Source: Hahella sp050299855
GTDB lineage: Bacteria > Pseudomonadota > Gammaproteobacteria > Pseudomonadales > Oleiphilaceae
DNA length: 64,000 nucleotides
Reading direction: 5' to 3'
Assembly (NCBI GenBank): GCA_050299855.1
Contig: JBNKWQ010000007.1
Location: 186,001-250,000, forward strand
In this document: piece after piece, positions 24,164 to 32,592 of the stretch
How positions within the stretch are numbered: position 1 is the first letter of the stretch
Layout: the number at the start of each line of letters is the position of its first letter
Position numbers and translations under genes: made by a program
Notes under the pieces: model-generated
What the model was told of the DNA's origin: nothing
The model's database searches: none
Seen by the model: only the letters and a program-made list of their open reading frames with translations

Positions 24164-25663
24164 TTACAGAGATTCCAGGAACGCCCGTAGGGCATCACGA
24201 TCCTGGGCATTAAAAGTCAGAACCTGATCCCTGGCAGCTTTGGCCTCGCCGCCATGCCAGAGTACTGCCTCCATCAGTGTGCGTGCACGACCATCGTGCA
24301 GAAAAGTCGCCTTGGCATTGACCGTCTGGGCCAGTCCAATACCCCACAGTGGTGGCGTGCGCCATTCGGCAGTGGTGGCAGCAAATTCCACAATTTCATC
24401 AGTGGCGGCGACAGTATTGTCGAGTTTCAGGTCAGCCAGTGCCGGTCCCATATCGTGCAACAGCAGGTCAGTGAACGGATAGATGGTTTGCTGAGATTGT
24501 TCAATATGATCCTTGTCCATTTCCGCTGTTACATAAGGTCCGGCATGACACCCCTGGCAACCAGCCTGACTGAACAGCTGGGCTCCACGCTGCACAACGG
24601 GATCTTCGGCATTGCGTTGTGCGGGAACCGCCAGATTACGGGCATAGAAGGCGACGAAATTGAGGATGTCATCCCTGACTTCGAGACCGTTTTCATCATT
24701 ACCGTTGGGGGCTTTGCGGCAATCCGTTTCTGCCTCGGTACAGCCATCATTGGGAAACAGGCTGGTGGTCAGACCCATGTCGCCGTTAAAGGCACCGGCA
24801 GTCTGTTGTTTAACGCTCGGCTGTCCGGCCTTCCAGCCGAAACGTCCGATGACGGCTTGTTTGCTGGCTTGGTCCCAAACGGTATTTATTCTGCCGCTGA
24901 TGCCGTCCTGATTCTGGTCATCAGGGTCCGCCTGTGCCAGCAGAGCGCTTTCGGGAATGGCTTCCAGCAGGCCCAGACCAATTACCGGTGGGGCCACGCG
25001 GATCGAGTAGGTGGTGTCTGGATGGGGATCACCGTATCCCCACTGAGACAGTTCCCACTGAGGCTGACGCAAGGTAAGGGTATAACCGTCCTGAAATTTT
25101 ACCGGAACATCGGTATAGCTGAGGTTGATCTTCACTTCGGGGGTGACACCGGGTATGCCCCTGTCCTGCAGCTGACCACCATAAACCGGGTCACCTAGGT
25201 TGGCTACCGAGGCCATTGCCAGTTGTGCGGCCTCAGCGTCATTGCTTGCCGGACGACTGAGACGGATCAGCAGGCTGTCAGCATCATCACGCAGTCCGTC
25301 AGCTTGCTGCGAGTCCGGCGCATGTCCCCGGCCATCGTTAAAATGACAGCTTTGGCAGGCGCTGACATTAAACAGTGGCCCCACGCCGTCTCGAAGGTCT
25401 GTTGTTGCCGGGGCAATAACCCAGGGGTCCTCGAAGAAGTCGTTACCGATCAGGAAGTCACCTTTTCGGCGTGCGCTCATATTGGCGGAATTCAGTGAGT
25501 AGGCCCCAGCATGGCTGGCCTGAACGGTGGCGTCGCCTCCCAGCTTGGTGGACCCATCAATGGTGGCTGCATCAGCAGGCAGGGTGGTCAGCCAGATGGC
25601 GGGAATCAGCAACGCAAAAAGGACGCCTTTGCGTCCTCTGATATTTTGTCCGTGGAGCTTCAT
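24164..25663 (-). CDS. Di-haem oxidoreductase-family c-type cytochrome (DUF1111 / DHOR)
   Basis: A 499-residue exported protein with two haem c sites: CQSCHFNDGRGH near the N-terminal third and CQGCHAGPYV in the C-terminal third. It also has the family motifs DGVGPLFNVSACQSC and GRFGWKAGQP. A signal peptide (GVLFALLIPAIWLTTLPADA) follows the chosen start MKLHG at 25663. DHOR proteins occur with imelysins in iron-regulated clusters and are thought to be periplasmic redox proteins, with unknown substrate. A terminator-like hairpin lies in its first codons. Confidence 0.9.
   Translation of the reverse strand: MKLHGQNIRGRKGVLFALLIPAIWLTTLPADAATIDGSTKLGGDATVQASHAGAYSLNSANMSARRKGDFLIGNDFFEDPWVIAPATTDLRDGVGPLFNVSACQSCHFNDGRGHAPDSQQADGLRDDADSLLIRLSRPASNDAEAAQLAMASVANLGDPVYGGQLQDRGIPGVTPEVKINLSYTDVPVKFQDGYTLTLRQPQWELSQWGYGDPHPDTTYSIRVAPPVIGLGLLEAIPESALLAQADPDDQNQDGISGRINTVWDQASKQAVIGRFGWKAGQPSVKQQTAGAFNGDMGLTTSLFPNDGCTEAETDCRKAPNGNDENGLEVRDDILNFVAFYARNLAVPAQRNAEDPVVQRGAQLFSQAGCQGCHAGPYVTAEMDKDHIEQSQQTIYPFTDLLLHDMGPALADLKLDNTVAATDEIVEFAATTAEWRTPPLWGIGLAQTVNAKATFLHDGRARTLMEAVLWHGGEAKAARDQVLTFNAQDRDALRAFLESL
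25616..25636 (-). terminator. Terminator-like hairpin inside the di-haem gene 5' end
   Basis: On the minus strand GGACGC, a four-base loop, GCGTCC and then TTTTT lie within about codons 9-17 of the di-haem protein. The form is that of an intrinsic terminator. It could lower expression of the three downstream genes relative to the first imelysin gene, or be a coding coincidence. Confidence 0.4.
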
Positions 25664-25761
25664 GGTATCTATGCAAAACCTTATTAACGGGTAAAACGAC
25701 AAAAGCAGCAATGGCCACAGTTAAGGGTCATTGCTGGCTGTTACAGAATTTCGATTAACGG

Positions 25762-27171
25762 TCAGCTGCAGTCAGCAGCGCTATCGGTTGGGCAGGTGCC
25801 GGCGTCGAACTCGGCCACTTCAACCGCCAGAACTTTACCCACGCTATCGCTGAGCGGCTCTTCCAGATTGACCAGTGCTTCGGCAGCTTTTAGCACCAGG
25901 GCTTTGTCTTCAGTAGAGCCGCCGACCAACTGGTCAAAATGCCGTCCGCTGTTGGCCGCATCCACAATGGCCTGCATATATTGCTGTATATGCTCCAGGC
26001 GTGCGCGCATGTCGGCATCCACGGCAGGATCACGCTGACGTACCAGGTCTGACAGGCTGGGGCCGTTCAGAGTGGAGCCGTCCAGGCGGGTATAGTCACC
26101 GGTGTAGGCATTGATGACGCCACGGGCATTGTTGAAGATGGAGATATGGGTAGCATCACTGAAGCAGTCATGCTCGTCTTCGGTGCTGCCGAACAGAATT
26201 GCGACTTTCATGCGCTCACTGGCCAGTTCTCCGATCGCCATGTCACCCATGGAGTCCAAAATACGTTGCACGCCGTCACCACGGGTCAGGAAATCATGGC
26301 GCAGGGTCCCTGCCATGTTTCCGGCTTCCGGAGTCCACTCGTTGACCATTTCGGTTAGATCACTCACCAGTAATTCGGTCACTGAACGCAGGTATTCGGC
26401 ACGGCGCTGGCAAACTTTGACATCGACTGTGGCAGGACCGCTGGTGCAGTGACCTTGAGCAGCCTGGGTATAGTAATCGCTGACCGGGCGGTTACCGGCA
26501 CCTGGGCCGGTACCATTGGTATCCTGGCCCCAAAGCAGGAATTCAATCGCGTGAATTCCGGTGGTGACATTGGCTTCAGCGCCGCCGACTTCATTCAGGC
26601 TGGCCAGCAGGCTGGGCGTGATGCTGCTGACATCCAATTGTTCGCCGCTGACAGTGAGCGTAGAGAAACTGTTGATGATATTGGTGGGGGCTTTGTATTC
26701 GCCCTGGTAGCTGGAGGCGTCGACGTAGTCGATCAAGGCTTCATCCAGGGGCCACGCATTGAGCTGTCCTTCCCAGTCATCGATGCTGGCTGGGCCGCCG
26801 TCCGCGTCCAGTCCGGGAGTGACATGACCGTTTTCAAGGTCAAAACGGAAGGCTTCGCTCTGCTGGTATGGTACACGTGCCAGGTAATAGGCTTCCTTTG
26901 CGGCTGCCAGGTTAAGCAGCGTGGGTGTCGAGAGGAAAGTCTCGATGCTGGATTGCAACGCTTGGGCGGCGGTCAGGGAGTCAGAGTATTCCGTGTAGGC
27001 GACATTGGCATAATGCTGGACTACTTCGGCTGGTGTTATCTGTGTGGCAACCTGAGGGCCGGATTGAACATTCGTGTCGGTACAGGCCGCGAGCATCAGG
27101 GTCGTACCCAGGAAAGCGATGGGTAAAGAATGAGATATCAGCGAAGGTGGCTGGGAAGCAAAAGATTTCAT
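25762..27171 (-). CDS. Imelysin-family lipoprotein (IrpA-like, M75)
   Basis: A 469-residue predicted lipoprotein. SLPIAFLGTTLMLAAC gives lipobox LAAC. The mature protein carries the imelysin motif G-I-H-A-I-E in GIHAIEFLLWGQDTNGTG, and WPLDEALIDYVD, LENGHVTPGLDADGGP and other IrpA-type stretches. Imelysins of this type are iron-regulated and may bind iron at the GxHxxE site. It is the first gene of a four-gene minus-strand cluster (imelysin, di-haem oxidoreductase, imelysin, DUF1513), with a Fur-box-like site upstream. The gap to the di-haem gene is about 100 bp. Confidence 0.9.
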   Translation of the reverse strand: MKSFASQPPSLISHSLPIAFLGTTLMLAACTDTNVQSGPQVATQITPAEVVQHYANVAYTEYSDSLTAAQALQSSIETFLSTPTLLNLAAAKEAYYLARVPYQQSEAFRFDLENGHVTPGLDADGGPASIDDWEGQLNAWPLDEALIDYVDASSYQGEYKAPTNIINSFSTLTVSGEQLDVSSITPSLLASLNEVGGAEANVTTGIHAIEFLLWGQDTNGTGPGAGNRPVSDYYTQAAQGHCTSGPATVDVKVCQRRAEYLRSVTELLVSDLTEMVNEWTPEAGNMAGTLRHDFLTRGDGVQRILDSMGDMAIGELASERMKVAILFGSTEDEHDCFSDATHISIFNNARGVINAYTGDYTRLDGSTLNGPSLSDLVRQRDPAVDADMRARLEHIQQYMQAIVDAANSGRHFDQLVGGSTEDKALVLKAAEALVNLEEPLSDSVGKVLAVEVAEFDAGTCPTDSAADCS

Positions 27172-27222
27172 GGATTTTATTCCGTTGCAGAGTCAGACGT
27201 CGGATGATGAATTGCTTGTAAT

Positions 27223-27244
27223 GCAAATGATAATAATTGGTATT
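27223..27244. promoter_or_regulatory. Fur-box-like operator
   Basis: The core TGATAATAATTGGTA at 27228-27242 matches the Fur 7-1-7 consensus TGATAATNATTATCA at 11 of 14 defined positions. It lies about 55-70 bp upstream of the IrpA-like start, a usual place for Fur repression. The gene content (two imelysins and a di-haem protein) fits iron control. Confidence 0.65.
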
Positions 27245-27284
27245 AACCTTAATCGCAACTCTGTATCCATTTGAAATGAACAGA

Positions 27285-28286
27285 TCAAAAGAAAAGAAAG
27301 TTCACACCATAACCGCCTACCAACAACATCAGAAACAGGATCAGCGATAGACCCAAAGGCTTGATTCCGGCAGCTTTTATGGCCTGCCAGTGGGTTTGCA
27401 GTCCCAACGCTGTCATCGCCAGTGTCAGGCTGGTTTGAGCGAGGATATTCAGGGCGGTAGAGAGAGGTTCGGGTAAGGCCAGCAGACTATTGAGTGCCGC
27501 CGTGGCCACAAAGCCGGCAACAAACCAGGGCCAGGGTGTCCGGGACTTTTCCAGGCAGCCAGGCTGATAGCGGCGGACAAACCACTGGCTCAGGAGCAGA
27601 ATCACCGGCGCCAGCAGCATGACCCTGATTAACTTCACCACCAGTGCACTGTGCAGGGCATCCGGCCCAATGGATTCACCGGCTGCCACTGCCTGCGCCA
27701 CTTCATGTACGGTACTGCCGATATAGACCCCGAAGCGGGCTGGGTCGCTCCCGGCAAAATGGTAGATCAGCGGATAGCACAGTAAAGACAGGGTGCCGAA
27801 TACCACGACGGTCGCCACTGCCATGGTGACTTGTTGCTGGCGTGCACGGACAACCGTTTCCGTGGCCATGATGGCTGCCGCACCACAGACGGCACTGCCT
27901 ATGGCCGTCAGCACCGCAACTTCCGGTTCCAGCCGAAACAGGCGTAGACCCAGAAATATACCACTCACCAGAATCAGGCTGATCATGACCACATCCACAG
28001 CGAATGCCTGCCAGCCGACGGCAAGAATGTCGTTTAGGTTGAGGTTAAAACCGAACAGGATGATGCCCAGTCGAAGCAGCTTCTTTTGGCAAAACCCCAA
28101 AACCTTCTGGTTCTGAGCGCGGCTTTTATCTGTGCCTCCGGAAACTGGAAAGCTATGTCCGGCGATAATGCCTAGCAAAATGGCAATCGGCAGAGCGCTG
28201 AGCCCCCAGCCTGCTACTGCTGGCAGACTAGCCAGTAGGAGTGAGCCGGCAGTGAGAGTTGGAAGCAGAATCCACATAGTGGGCAT
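27285..28286 (-). CDS. yeiH: YeiH/UPF0324 family membrane protein
   Basis: A 333-residue integral membrane protein of the YeiH (UPF0324, 'putative sulfate exporter') family with about ten helices. Family-typical stretches are LPIAILLGIIAGHSF, KKLLRLGIILFGFNLNLNDI, AVLTAIGSAVCGAAAIMATE and VGVYIGSTVHEVAQAVAAG (here FGVYIGSTVHEV). It is divergent from a LysR-family gene, the same arrangement as yeiH and yeiE in E. coli. The transported substrate has not been firmly established for the family. Confidence 0.88.
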   Translation of the reverse strand: MPTMWILLPTLTAGSLLLASLPAVAGWGLSALPIAILLGIIAGHSFPVSGGTDKSRAQNQKVLGFCQKKLLRLGIILFGFNLNLNDILAVGWQAFAVDVVMISLILVSGIFLGLRLFRLEPEVAVLTAIGSAVCGAAAIMATETVVRARQQQVTMAVATVVVFGTLSLLCYPLIYHFAGSDPARFGVYIGSTVHEVAQAVAAGESIGPDALHSALVVKLIRVMLLAPVILLLSQWFVRRYQPGCLEKSRTPWPWFVAGFVATAALNSLLALPEPLSTALNILAQTSLTLAMTALGLQTHWQAIKAAGIKPLGLSLILFLMLLVGGYGVNFLFF

Positions 28287-28384
28287 GGGACGCGGGCCTG
28301 GGTATTGGGAACAGTGGGAAACTGTAGATCGGGGCTATATTTAAGTAAAATGGATAAAATTAAATAAATGATTAAGTAATTCTT

Positions 28385-29257
28385 ATGAATGTATCAGCGA
28401 GACAGCTACGCATATTTGAAGCCACCGTGCGGCTGGATTCTTTAACCCGGGCGGCGGACGAGCAGGCCATCAGTCAGTCAGCAGCCAGCCAGGCCATCAA
28501 GGAACTGGAGCGGCAGCTGGGCTACGCACTACTGCGCAAGTCTGGACGGGAATTACGGTTAACTGAACAGGGGCGTACGGCACTGCCGGTAATCCGCCGG
28601 CTGATCATGCAGGTGGACAGCCTGCAATACCCTCGGCAGGACTTTATCGGGGGGACTTTGCGTATTGCGGCCAGTGTCACTATCGCCTCCTATTTGATTC
28701 CTACCCTGTTGGCGGCATTTACCAAAGACTACCCGCAGGTGATGCCGGTTGTGGATATTCAGAATACTCAAACGGTTATCCGTCAGATTGAACGTGGGGA
28801 GGCCAGCATCGGTTTTATTGAAGGTCCGGCCCAGTCGCCGGAAGTGGCTGTATTGCCCTGGAAAGCTGACCGCTTGACGGCTTTTTGCGCACCGGATCAC
28901 CCGATATTGCAGCAACAGCCATATAGTCTTGATGATCTTATGCAGGAACGCTGGGTCGTGCGGGAGCAGGGTTCCGGTACCCGTGATGTATTTGACCGTG
29001 CCTGCCAGCGCCTGGCTCAGACGCCACAGATTGCCTTTGCTTTGAGTCGTCAGGAAGCCATTAAACAGTCGGTGCGGGCCGGGTTGGGTATCGGCTGTCT
29101 GTCGCAACTGTCTATTGTGGATGAGGTGCAATCGGGACAGTTGGTGGAATTGCAGACACCGCTGGATTTGTCCCGGACTTTTTCCATCGTACGCCTGAAG
29201 CAGCTTGCCGAGACACCTCTATTGCAGGTCTTCGGTAGCTTTGCCGAGCAGTTTTGA
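28385..29257 (+). CDS. LysR-family regulator (YeiE-like), divergent from yeiH
   Basis: A 290-residue LysR-type regulator. The winged helix occupies residues 1-60 (LRIFEATVRLDSLTRAADEQ, ISQSAASQAIKELERQLGYA, LLRKSG), followed by the linker helix and an effector-binding domain from about residue 90 (GTLRIAASVTIASYLIP). The ending is typical. The divergent yeiH, with less than 100 bp between the starts, is its probable target. The gap is AT-rich (TTAAATAAATGATTAAG), where a T-N11-A LysR site could lie. Confidence 0.9.
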   Translation: MNVSARQLRIFEATVRLDSLTRAADEQAISQSAASQAIKELERQLGYALLRKSGRELRLTEQGRTALPVIRRLIMQVDSLQYPRQDFIGGTLRIAASVTIASYLIPTLLAAFTKDYPQVMPVVDIQNTQTVIRQIERGEASIGFIEGPAQSPEVAVLPWKADRLTAFCAPDHPILQQQPYSLDDLMQERWVVREQGSGTRDVFDRACQRLAQTPQIAFALSRQEAIKQSVRAGLGIGCLSQLSIVDEVQSGQLVELQTPLDLSRTFSIVRLKQLAETPLLQVFGSFAEQF

Positions 29258-29397
29258 ACAAACCAGAGCAGTGCTGCCGGCGGAAAGGCAGACGCATGGC
29301 AAACTGGGCCAAATCACGGGTATTGTCGTATAGTGGCGAGAAATCTTGTTAGCCCCGAATGGCAACCTAATGCAATCGGCAACGGAGTCAGCAGCAG

Positions 29398-30033
29398 ATG
29401 TTTATAGACCGGCAGGCCATTGAGGCTATGGAGCACCTTTACCGGGTGGCCTTTATCAATTCATTGTCCGGGTTCAAAAGCGCGAATCTGGTCGGAACCG
29501 TTGATCAAGTCGGGCAGACCAACCTGTCGATAGTGAGTTCCTGTATTCACATAGGTGCTCATCCTCCGCTGATGGCAATGATTGTCCGGCCTCATTCGGT
29601 AGATCGGCATACCCTGGAAAATCTGCTGGCGACCGGTGAATACACCCTGAATCACGTGAACCAGGAAATCTACCCCCAGGCCCATCAGACGTCGGCACGC
29701 TATCCCAAAGACGTCTCCGAGTTCAGCGCCACCGGGCTGACAGAGTTATGGCAGGAAGGTTTCGCTGCGCCCTATGTCAAAGAAGCCAATATCCGCCTGG
29801 GGCTGGCCTTCCGTGAGCACCATCATTTGGCGATTAATGGTACTGAACTGATTATCGGTGAAATTATGCAGGTCTGGGTGCCGGATGAATGTGTGCAGGC
29901 AGACGGCTTTGTCGATATTGAACAGGCGCAGACAGTGGCCTTGTCCGGGCTGGACCGTTACCACCGCAGTGAACACCTGGCCCGGCTGAGTTATGCCAAA
30001 CCCTATACACCCCTAAAAGACATCAGCGGCTAG
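29398..30033 (+). CDS. Flavin reductase-like (FMN split-barrel) protein
   Basis: A 211-residue protein of the flavin-reductase-like group. The N-terminal half has a split-barrel pattern (GFKSANLVGTVDQVGQTNLS, VSSCIHIGAHPPLMAMIVRP, HTLENLLATGEYTLNHV), with flavin-contact segments TNLSIVSSC and PPLMAMIVRP. The later part includes the dimer-type strand GTELIIGEIMQVWVPD. GGAG ten nt before the ATG is a good ribosome site. Such proteins bind FMN and reduce flavin or serve as oxidoreductases; no partner monooxygenase is adjacent. An intrinsic terminator follows. Confidence 0.82.
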   Translation: MFIDRQAIEAMEHLYRVAFINSLSGFKSANLVGTVDQVGQTNLSIVSSCIHIGAHPPLMAMIVRPHSVDRHTLENLLATGEYTLNHVNQEIYPQAHQTSARYPKDVSEFSATGLTELWQEGFAAPYVKEANIRLGLAFREHHHLAINGTELIIGEIMQVWVPDECVQADGFVDIEQAQTVALSGLDRYHRSEHLARLSYAKPYTPLKDISG

Positions 30034-30047
30034 TTTGGTCTGAAGGG

Positions 30048-30074
30048 AGCCGGTCTTAGCCACCGGCTTTTTTT
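30048..30074 (+). terminator. Intrinsic terminator after the flavin reductase gene
   Basis: AGCCGGT at 30048-30054 and ACCGGCT at 30062-30068 form a stem with a 7-nt loop, followed by TTTTTT. It overlaps the 3' end of the convergent yciH gene, whose stop lies at 30056. Confidence 0.8.
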
Positions 30075-30475
30075 GCCTGATAACCGAGTTTGTCTAGCTC
30101 CTGTACAATCAGGTCCCGATGATCTCCCTGAATTTCAATCACACCCTCTTTCACTGTGCCGCCGACACCGCATTTCTGTTTCAGGCTTTTGGCCAGGTTT
30201 TTCAGTTCCTCACCCGCCAGTGGCAGTCCGGTTACCAGTGTGACGCCTTTACCCTTGCGTCCCTTAGTTTCCCGGCTTACCCGTACTTTGCCGTCACCAG
30301 CCGGAGTCGACGGGGATTTACAGACACAGGCTTTCACCGGCTTGCCGCATTCCGGGCAGGTCTTTCCCTGCGCCGTGGAATACACCACACCGGCATCGGC
30401 GGAGTCCGTGCCGGTGTTGACCCCCATGGACTGTTTCAGGTCTGCCAGTGAGATAAATTTGGATTTTTGGCTCAT
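30056..30475 (-). CDS. yciH: Sui1/eIF1-like translation factor, YciH type
   Basis: A protein of about 139 residues. The C-terminal Sui1 domain is recognisable from GKGVTLVTGLPLAGEELKNL, KQKCGVGGTVKEGVIEIQGD and RDLIVQELDKLGY. The N-terminal half has a small zinc-ribbon-like motif (C40-P-E-C43 with K-A-C-V-C further on). The ATG at 30475 (MSQKSK) is chosen because the longer frame covers an unlikely stretch. YciH proteins are believed to act in translation initiation fidelity or stress. It ends within the terminator of the convergent flavin reductase gene and starts just beyond the MocR stop at 30519. Confidence 0.88.
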   Translation of the reverse strand: MSQKSKFISLADLKQSMGVNTGTDSADAGVVYSTAQGKTCPECGKPVKACVCKSPSTPAGDGKVRVSRETKGRKGKGVTLVTGLPLAGEELKNLAKSLKQKCGVGGTVKEGVIEIQGDHRDLIVQELDKLGYQAKKAGG

Positions 30476-30518
30476 AACATTTCCCGGTTCCGTAACTATC
30501 TGGCTTTGATCAGTCTGC

Positions 30519-31946
30519 TTAATTGCGGCTGATGGCCTCTTTAATCCATATCCCCAGTTTGCGAATAGCGTCTTCCCGTTCCGCTGTCCAGCCCTGGGCA
30601 TAGTTCAGCCGGAAGCAATGACGATACTGTCCGGTCACTGAAAACAGCTCACCGGGTGCAATCAGTATATCTTCCGCATGACCGCGATGGTAAAGCTCTG
30701 TGGTGTTGACTTTGGAAGGCAGCTCGAACCAAGCCACCAAACCACCTTGAGGGCGGGATATCCGGGTTTCCTGGGGAAAGTACTCAGCCACCAGATCCAG
30801 TAACCGCAGATATCGCTGGCGATAGGTTTCCCGCGCCTGGCGCAGGTGGCGCTCATAAATTCCCTGAGCCAGTATTTCCGCCATCACCATCTGCTGGATC
30901 GACGGCAACGCTACAAAGTTGATGAACTTACGGTGCACCACTTCTTCAAAATAGCGTCCCGGCATGACCCAACCGACACGCAGTTGGGGATCTATGGTTT
31001 TCGATAGCGAGGAGCAGAGCAGAATGCGGCCATCGGGATCAAATGCCTTCACTGCTTTGGGGCGCCGATCACCGAAAAACAGATCGCCGTAGATATCGTC
31101 CTCCACCATAGGCACGTCATAACGCACCAACAGATCCACCAACGCCTGTTTGCGTTCGTCGGGAATAGTACTGCCCAGTGGATTGGAGAAGGTAGAGACA
31201 CTGAGAATGGCCTTGATCGGCCACTTTTCCAGCGCCAGTTGCAAGGCTTCCAGGCTGAGTCCGGTTTCGTGGTGAGCGGGGATTTCAATGGCTTTGAGAC
31301 CGAAAGTTTCGATCATCTGTAGCAGGCCGTAATAACACGGCGACTCCACCGCCACAATATCGCCCGGCTGGGTCAGAACCCGCAGGCACAATGCCATGGC
31401 GTTCTGGCACCCTGCTGTGGTCACCAAGGCTTCTGGCGAAATAAAAATACCGGAGTCTACCGCACGTCGGGCAATTTGTTGCCGCAGTTCCGGGAGGCCC
31501 TCAGGGGAATCATAGCCTACCCCCAGATATTTTCCGGTGCGCGATACCTGGGTAAAGGTACGTTGAACGTGGCGTACGATAGGGAAGTCCAGTGCCGGTA
31601 TCGCGGCAGACAGGCTGACACCTTTGCGCGCAGCAGCTTCTCGCTGCACTTCCATCACCAATTGTGAGGTAGTAGCCGGACGAGGTTTGGGGTTGGTACG
31701 AATCTGTCTGGGCACGGCCAGTGAGTCTTCCTGGCGACGGCGAACGTAGTAACCGGACTTGGGCCTGGCCTCCACCCAGCCTCGTTCTTCGAGCAATCCG
31801 TAGGCCGTGGTGACGGTGGATATGCTGACTGCCTCGCGACGTGCCAAATCCCTTACTGAGGGCATACGATCTCCCACCTGAAATACACCCTCGCGGATCT
31901 GTTCGGTCAGCTGTTCTGCCAGTTGCGCGTACAGATTGGTTTCCAT
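30519..31946 (-). CDS. MocR-type GntR/aminotransferase regulator
   Basis: A 475-residue MocR-family regulator. Residues 1-70 form a GntR winged helix (LAEQLTEQIREGVFQVGDRM, PSVRDLARREAVSISTVTTA). From about residue 100 there is a fold-type I aminotransferase-like domain with the PLP lysine at K316 in CSSLSKTIDP and VEDDIYGDLFF providing Asp and Tyr. It is divergent from a DUF1127 gene and LysE, a common arrangement in which MocR controls a LysE/RhtB exporter. Three copies of AATCTGTNNNGGT lie in the intergenic gap. Confidence 0.92.
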   Translation of the reverse strand: METNLYAQLAEQLTEQIREGVFQVGDRMPSVRDLARREAVSISTVTTAYGLLEERGWVEARPKSGYYVRRRQEDSLAVPRQIRTNPKPRPATTSQLVMEVQREAAARKGVSLSAAIPALDFPIVRHVQRTFTQVSRTGKYLGVGYDSPEGLPELRQQIARRAVDSGIFISPEALVTTAGCQNAMALCLRVLTQPGDIVAVESPCYYGLLQMIETFGLKAIEIPAHHETGLSLEALQLALEKWPIKAILSVSTFSNPLGSTIPDERKQALVDLLVRYDVPMVEDDIYGDLFFGDRRPKAVKAFDPDGRILLCSSLSKTIDPQLRVGWVMPGRYFEEVVHRKFINFVALPSIQQMVMAEILAQGIYERHLRQARETYRQRYLRLLDLVAEYFPQETRISRPQGGLVAWFELPSKVNTTELYHRGHAEDILIAPGELFSVTGQYRHCFRLNYAQGWTAEREDAIRKLGIWIKEAISRN

Positions 31947-31980
31947 TGTGCTGCCTCTATTTACCCATATTTTGCTATCG

Positions 31981-32072
31981 ACCAGTACAGATTTTAAAAA
32001 TCAGGCCATGACAGAAGGGTAATTTTATAATCTGTTATGGTCAATGTTTATATATTTTGAATCTGTAACGGT
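31981..32072. promoter_or_regulatory. Three-site operator for the MocR regulator
   Basis: AATCTGTNNNGGT occurs three times in the MocR-DUF1127 gap. Two are direct copies at 32029-32041 and 32060-32072, 31 bp apart (about three helical turns). One is inverted at 31981-31993 (plus strand ACCAGTACAGATT). The two direct copies are also followed by TCAAT or TTCAAT. Two direct half-sites in register are the usual arrangement for MocR dimers. The TATAAT at 32026 overlaps the first direct copy. Confidence 0.6.
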
Positions 32073-32208
32073 TCAATTTGTGGCTGTAATATGTACAGCA
32101 TGGAAAGTGACCAACGGGCATGGCACAGATGATCCCTGCAGCAAAATCAAGAGTCATAACCAGTAAAAGATTTGCAAGGCACATGATCAGATATTTTGGA
32201 GATTTAAA

Positions 32209-32460
32209 ATGAGCGTACAAGCTAACAGCATTGCCCAGCAACACACCGAAGACTTTTCCGGCCACTTTGACGGCCTGCAAAAGCAGCCACTGTTTGACCA
32301 CCTGACCGGTCACCGTATTCATACTACTCTGGTCCAATGGCTTCATAACCACCAAACCAGACGTCAGCTGGCACAACTGTCTGACAGGATTCTGATCGAC
32401 ATCGGTTTGTCTCCAGAGCAGGTGCAGCGCGAGCTGAGCAAGAAATTCTGGCAGAACTGA
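32209..32460 (+). CDS. DUF1127 domain small protein
   Basis: An 83-residue protein with a DUF1127 motif near the C-terminus, of the form 'TRRQLAQLSDRILIDIGLS' followed by 'EQVQREL' and an aromatic ending (KFWQ). These small basic proteins have been linked to RNA binding or stress in some bacteria, but the role here is unknown. GGAG precedes the ATG. It is the first gene downstream of the MocR operator region and precedes lysE by about 130 bp. Confidence 0.85.
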   Translation: MSVQANSIAQQHTEDFSGHFDGLQKQPLFDHLTGHRIHTTLVQWLHNHQTRRQLAQLSDRILIDIGLSPEQVQRELSKKFWQN

Positions 32461-32592
32461 TCTTCCGGATTTTTGTTTTGCCAGGTCAGATGAACCAGGT
32501 AAAGACAAGCGCTCAGCTAAAGCTAAGTAATTAGGCAAAAACCAATGCTTTGCCATTGGCAATATCTCTGCCAATAAGGGAGACAGGTAAGG

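Noticed and set aside
24254..25198. Long plus-strand open frame (314 codons) antisense to the di-haem gene
   Set aside because: It lies wholly opposite a protein with two haem c motifs and a signal peptide, and its own product shows no recognisable domain.
26449..27126. Plus-strand open frame (225 codons) antisense to the IrpA-like gene
   Set aside because: Opposite a clear imelysin with lipobox and GxHxxE; composition is of a shadow frame.
28559..29131. Minus-strand open frame inside the LysR gene
   Set aside because: Shadow of a well-supported LysR regulator.
32041..32574. Minus-strand open frame across the DUF1127 gene
   Set aside because: Covers the MocR operator sites and runs opposite a recognised DUF1127 protein.
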